DNA from: Methylococcaceae bacterium | Lineage (GTDB): Bacteria > Pseudomonadota > Gammaproteobacteria > Methylococcales > Methylomonadaceae | Assembly (NCBI GenBank): GCA_013140465.1 | Contig: JABFST010000101.1 | Location: 1-7,933 of the forward strand | DNA length: 7,933 nucleotides | Reading direction: 5' to 3' | In this document: one piece after another, positions 6,853 through 7,933 of the stretch | Position numbering within the stretch: position 1 is the stretch's first letter | How the letters are laid out: every line of letters starts with the position of its first letter | Position numbers and translations under genes: made by a program | Notes under the pieces: model-generated | The model's database searches: none | Told to the model about the DNA's origin: nothing | Seen by the model: only the letters and a program-made list of their open reading frames with translations

Positions 6853-6982
6853 CTGTGAAAGTATTTCAAAGACTCACAAAAAGGTGTTTTTATTTTCGTA
6901 AGCCTTTGTCTTAAGTAGAGACTGGAGTGAAAAAACATGTTTTTTCACTCCTATGAGCAAGCTTACGTTAATTCTTTCACAG
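6853..6982. repeat. Nested inverted-repeat structure
   Basis: Three pairs of arms are nested: CTGTGAAAG (6853-6861) with CTTTCACAG (6974-6982), CGTAAGC (6897-6903) with GCTTACG (6961-6967), and the perfect palindrome at 6924-6951 in the centre. The order and nesting would let one RNA strand fold into a long interrupted stem. It could be a small RNA, a miniature mobile element or a regulatory leader. No target-site duplication or transposase-like end was found. Confidence 0.5.
6924..6951. repeat. 28-nt perfect palindrome containing a Shine-Dalgarno and ATG on both strands
   Basis: Each strand reads GGAGTGAAAAAACA followed by its exact complement, centred on CATG. Because of the symmetry, both strands carry GGAG, 9 nt, then ATG. 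In RNA it would fold into a hairpin that hides both the ribosome-binding site and the start codon. In DNA it could form a cruciform or serve as a symmetric protein-binding site. Confidence 0.75.
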
Positions 6983-7071
6983 TCTCGTCTGGCAAAGCCT
7001 ACAACGACAGTCGAAGCTTGTCTGCACGAATTCGGCGACAGTGTTTGCGCGGAGGGAAACTGACAGGCAAT

Positions 7072-7107
7072 AAAAAAGGCTTTAGTGGAAACCACTAAAG
7101 CCTTTTT
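7072..7107. terminator. Strong bidirectional intrinsic terminator
   Basis: GGCTTTAGTGG (7078-7088) pairs with CCACTAAAGCC (7092-7102) around a 3-nt loop. Six A's lie on the left and five T's on the right. Read on the minus strand it begins 8 nt after the tRNA-Leu 3' end and clearly terminates the tRNA. It is equally well formed on the plus strand. Confidence 0.9.
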
Positions 7108-7115
7108 GTATTCTT

Positions 7116-7202
7116 TGGTACCGAGGGCCGGAATCGAACCGGCACGATGTCACCATCACCGGATTTTGAATCCGGCGCGTCTACCAGTTCCGCCACCCCG
7201 GC
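7116..7202 (-). tRNA. tRNA-Leu, anticodon CAA
   Basis: An 87-nt type II tRNA that decodes UUG leucine codons. The acceptor stem pairs GCCGGGG with CCTCGGT, with a first-position G-U (as in other bacterial leucine tRNAs) and a G-U at position 5. The anticodon stem CCGGA/TCCGG encloses TTCAAAA, giving anticodon CAA. The long variable arm GATG-GTGA-CATC is typical of leucine tRNAs. The T-arm is GCCGG-TTCGATT-CCGGC. The CCA end is encoded (7116-7118) after discriminator A. It is followed by the terminator at 7072-7107 and diverges from queA. No duplicated 3' tRNA fragment marking an integrated element was seen. Confidence 0.96.
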
Positions 7203-7213
7203 AAAGAAAGGAC

Positions 7214-7219
7214 ATTATA
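7214..7219 (-). promoter_or_regulatory. -10 element of the tRNA-Leu promoter
   Basis: The minus strand shows a perfect TATAAT ending 11 nt before the tRNA 5' end, giving a start near 7207. No good -35 hexamer is seen at 16-18 nt, but the upstream bases (T6A5 run, 7225-7240 region) are AT-rich, as in UP elements. Confidence 0.55.
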
Positions 7220-7291
7220 AACAGGTGTTTTTAAAAAAGCTAGTTTATTTTTTAGATGTTTTCAGTTGCCGAACCTGATACTATCGCCGCC

Positions 7292-7933
7292 ATGAAAAAA
7301 AGCGACTTTAACTACCTCTTACCTTCCGCATTAATTGCCCAGAAACCGCTGCCCCAGCGCGATGCCAGCCGCCTATTGTGCTTACACAAGCACACGGGTC
7401 AGCTTGTAGACAGGCAATTCTCCGATTTTGTCAGTTTACTCACTGAGCATGACCTATTGGTGTTCAATGACACTAAAGTCATACCTGCGCGCTTGTTTGG
7501 CAACAAGCTGAGCGGCGGCAAAGTTGAGATTTTAATTGAACGCATTTTGGACGACCAACACGCCATCGCCCATGTCCGGGCCAGCAAATCCCCTAAGGCG
7601 GGAGCGGTTATCGAATTGGGCCACGGTTATGAGTGTGCCGTGCAAGGTAGGGCAGAAGATTTGTTTAGGCTGGAATTTTTCGGCGCACCGATATTAGACA
7701 TCTTGGCGCAAATCGGCCATATCCCTTTGCCGCCGTATATTACCCGCGCCGATGATGAATCTGACTACGCGCGTTACCAAACGGTGTTTGCCCAAACTGC
7801 CGGGGCTGTTGCCGCGCCTACAGCTGGCTTGCATTTTGACACCCACACGATGGCGGCACTTAAGGCCAAAGGCATAGCCACTACGTTTGTCACCTTACAT
7901 GTAGGCAGCGGTACCTTTTTACCTGTACGCACA
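7292..7933 (+). CDS. queA: S-adenosylmethionine:tRNA ribosyltransferase-isomerase, N-terminal part (3' end outside window)
   Basis: QueA transfers the ribosyl part of S-adenosylmethionine to preQ1 in tRNA, forming epoxyqueuosine, the penultimate step of queuosine synthesis at wobble position 34 of Tyr, His, Asn and Asp tRNAs. The first 214 of about 340-350 residues are present, open to the window end. The start MKKSDFNYLLP is typical. Family motifs follow: NDTKVIPARL (59-68), GHIPLPPYI (142-150), RYQTVFA (161-167), GAVAAPTAGLHF (171-182) and TLHVGSGTF (201-209). The ATG at 7292 has only a weak Shine-Dalgarno, and the promoter is not clear. In gammaproteobacteria queA is usually followed by tgt, yajC and secDF, which should lie just beyond this window. 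Assignment is secure. Confidence 0.96.
   Translation, partial: MKKSDFNYLLPSALIAQKPLPQRDASRLLCLHKHTGQLVDRQFSDFVSLLTEHDLLVFNDTKVIPARLFGNKLSGGKVEILIERILDDQHAIAHVRASKSPKAGAVIELGHGYECAVQGRAEDLFRLEFFGAPILDILAQIGHIPLPPYITRADDESDYARYQTVFAQTAGAVAAPTAGLHFDTHTMAALKAKGIATTFVTLHVGSGTFLPVRT

Larger units (their letters stand above)
6583..7115. other. Gene-free stretch with nested inverted repeats upstream of the secreted-protein gene
   Basis: No convincing gene is seen. Near 6600-6690 the DNA is AT-rich and probably holds the promoter of the minus-strand operon; a TTCTCA/TGTAAT pair 16 nt apart is only a weak candidate. From 6702 to 6776 the plus strand has six runs of three to five G. From 6853 to 6982 inverted repeats are nested around a 28-nt palindrome. 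The last part, to 7071, is unstructured by eye and leads into a strong bidirectional terminator. Two short frames start symmetrically in the palindrome (6840-6938 minus, 32 aa; 6937-7098 plus, 53 aa). Neither resembles a known protein to me, so neither is called as a gene. Confidence 0.55.

Noticed and set aside
6673..6858. 61-codon plus-strand open frame in the G-rich part of the gap
   Set aside because: It has no supported ribosome-binding site or recognisable protein pattern. Its composition reflects the G-run-rich DNA.
5804..6970. GCTTACGTTA 10-mer at 5804-5813 and 6961-6970 as a direct repeat bounding the secreted-protein gene
   Set aside because: Flanks do not match beyond the core, and a single 10-mer recurrence in 8 kb could be chance.
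6874..7095. 73-codon minus-strand open frame
   Set aside because: It runs through the terminator stem and the palindrome, and shows no family resemblance or convincing start signal.
7279..7284. TACTAT as a -10 box for queA
   Set aside because: It has no -35 partner at proper spacing and would start transcription at the start codon itself.

Overview
The window reads as chromosomal DNA of a gammaproteobacterium, probably aquatic or environmental. A methanotroph-like (Methylococcales) or related lineage would fit, but this is inference. The grounds are a gammaproteobacterial-style glnK-amtB pair, a tRNA-Leu gene divergent from queA, a phospholipase resembling Legionella and Pseudomonas PlaB, and REP-like palindromes between genes. 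No phage, transposase, CRISPR or plasmid gene is visible.

Layout, left to right. The 3' end of truA (+) opens the window. Everything from 347 to 7202 is then on the minus strand: a coiled-coil PD-(D/E)XK nuclease-like protein (347-961), amtB (1034-2326), glnK (2347-2685), a 0.6 kb gene-free stretch with palindromic repeats (2710-3345), a Tat-exported Fe-type superoxide dismutase (3346-4140), a PlaB-like phospholipase A (4265-5776), and a secreted four-cysteine protein of unknown function (5827-6582). A second gene-free stretch (6583-7115) holds a 28-nt perfect palindrome nested in further inverted repeats and ends in a strong bidirectional terminator. Next come tRNA-Leu(CAA) on the minus strand (7116-7202) and, diverging from it, the first 214 codons of queA (+), cut by the window end.

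Three functional groups stand out. (1) Nitrogen: glnK-amtB form an ammonium uptake and sensing operon, with the nuclease-like gene downstream behind a REP-like hairpin. (2) Envelope: the unknown secreted protein and the PlaB-like phospholipase look like a two-gene operon. The exported superoxide dismutase follows, separated by a convincing intrinsic terminator. (3) tRNA biology: truA, tRNA-Leu and queA frame the window and mark it as core chromosome around an accessory middle.

The parts most worth following up are the PlaB/secreted-protein pair, the exported Fe-SOD, and the palindrome at 6924-6951. That palindrome places a Shine-Dalgarno and an ATG symmetrically on both strands.
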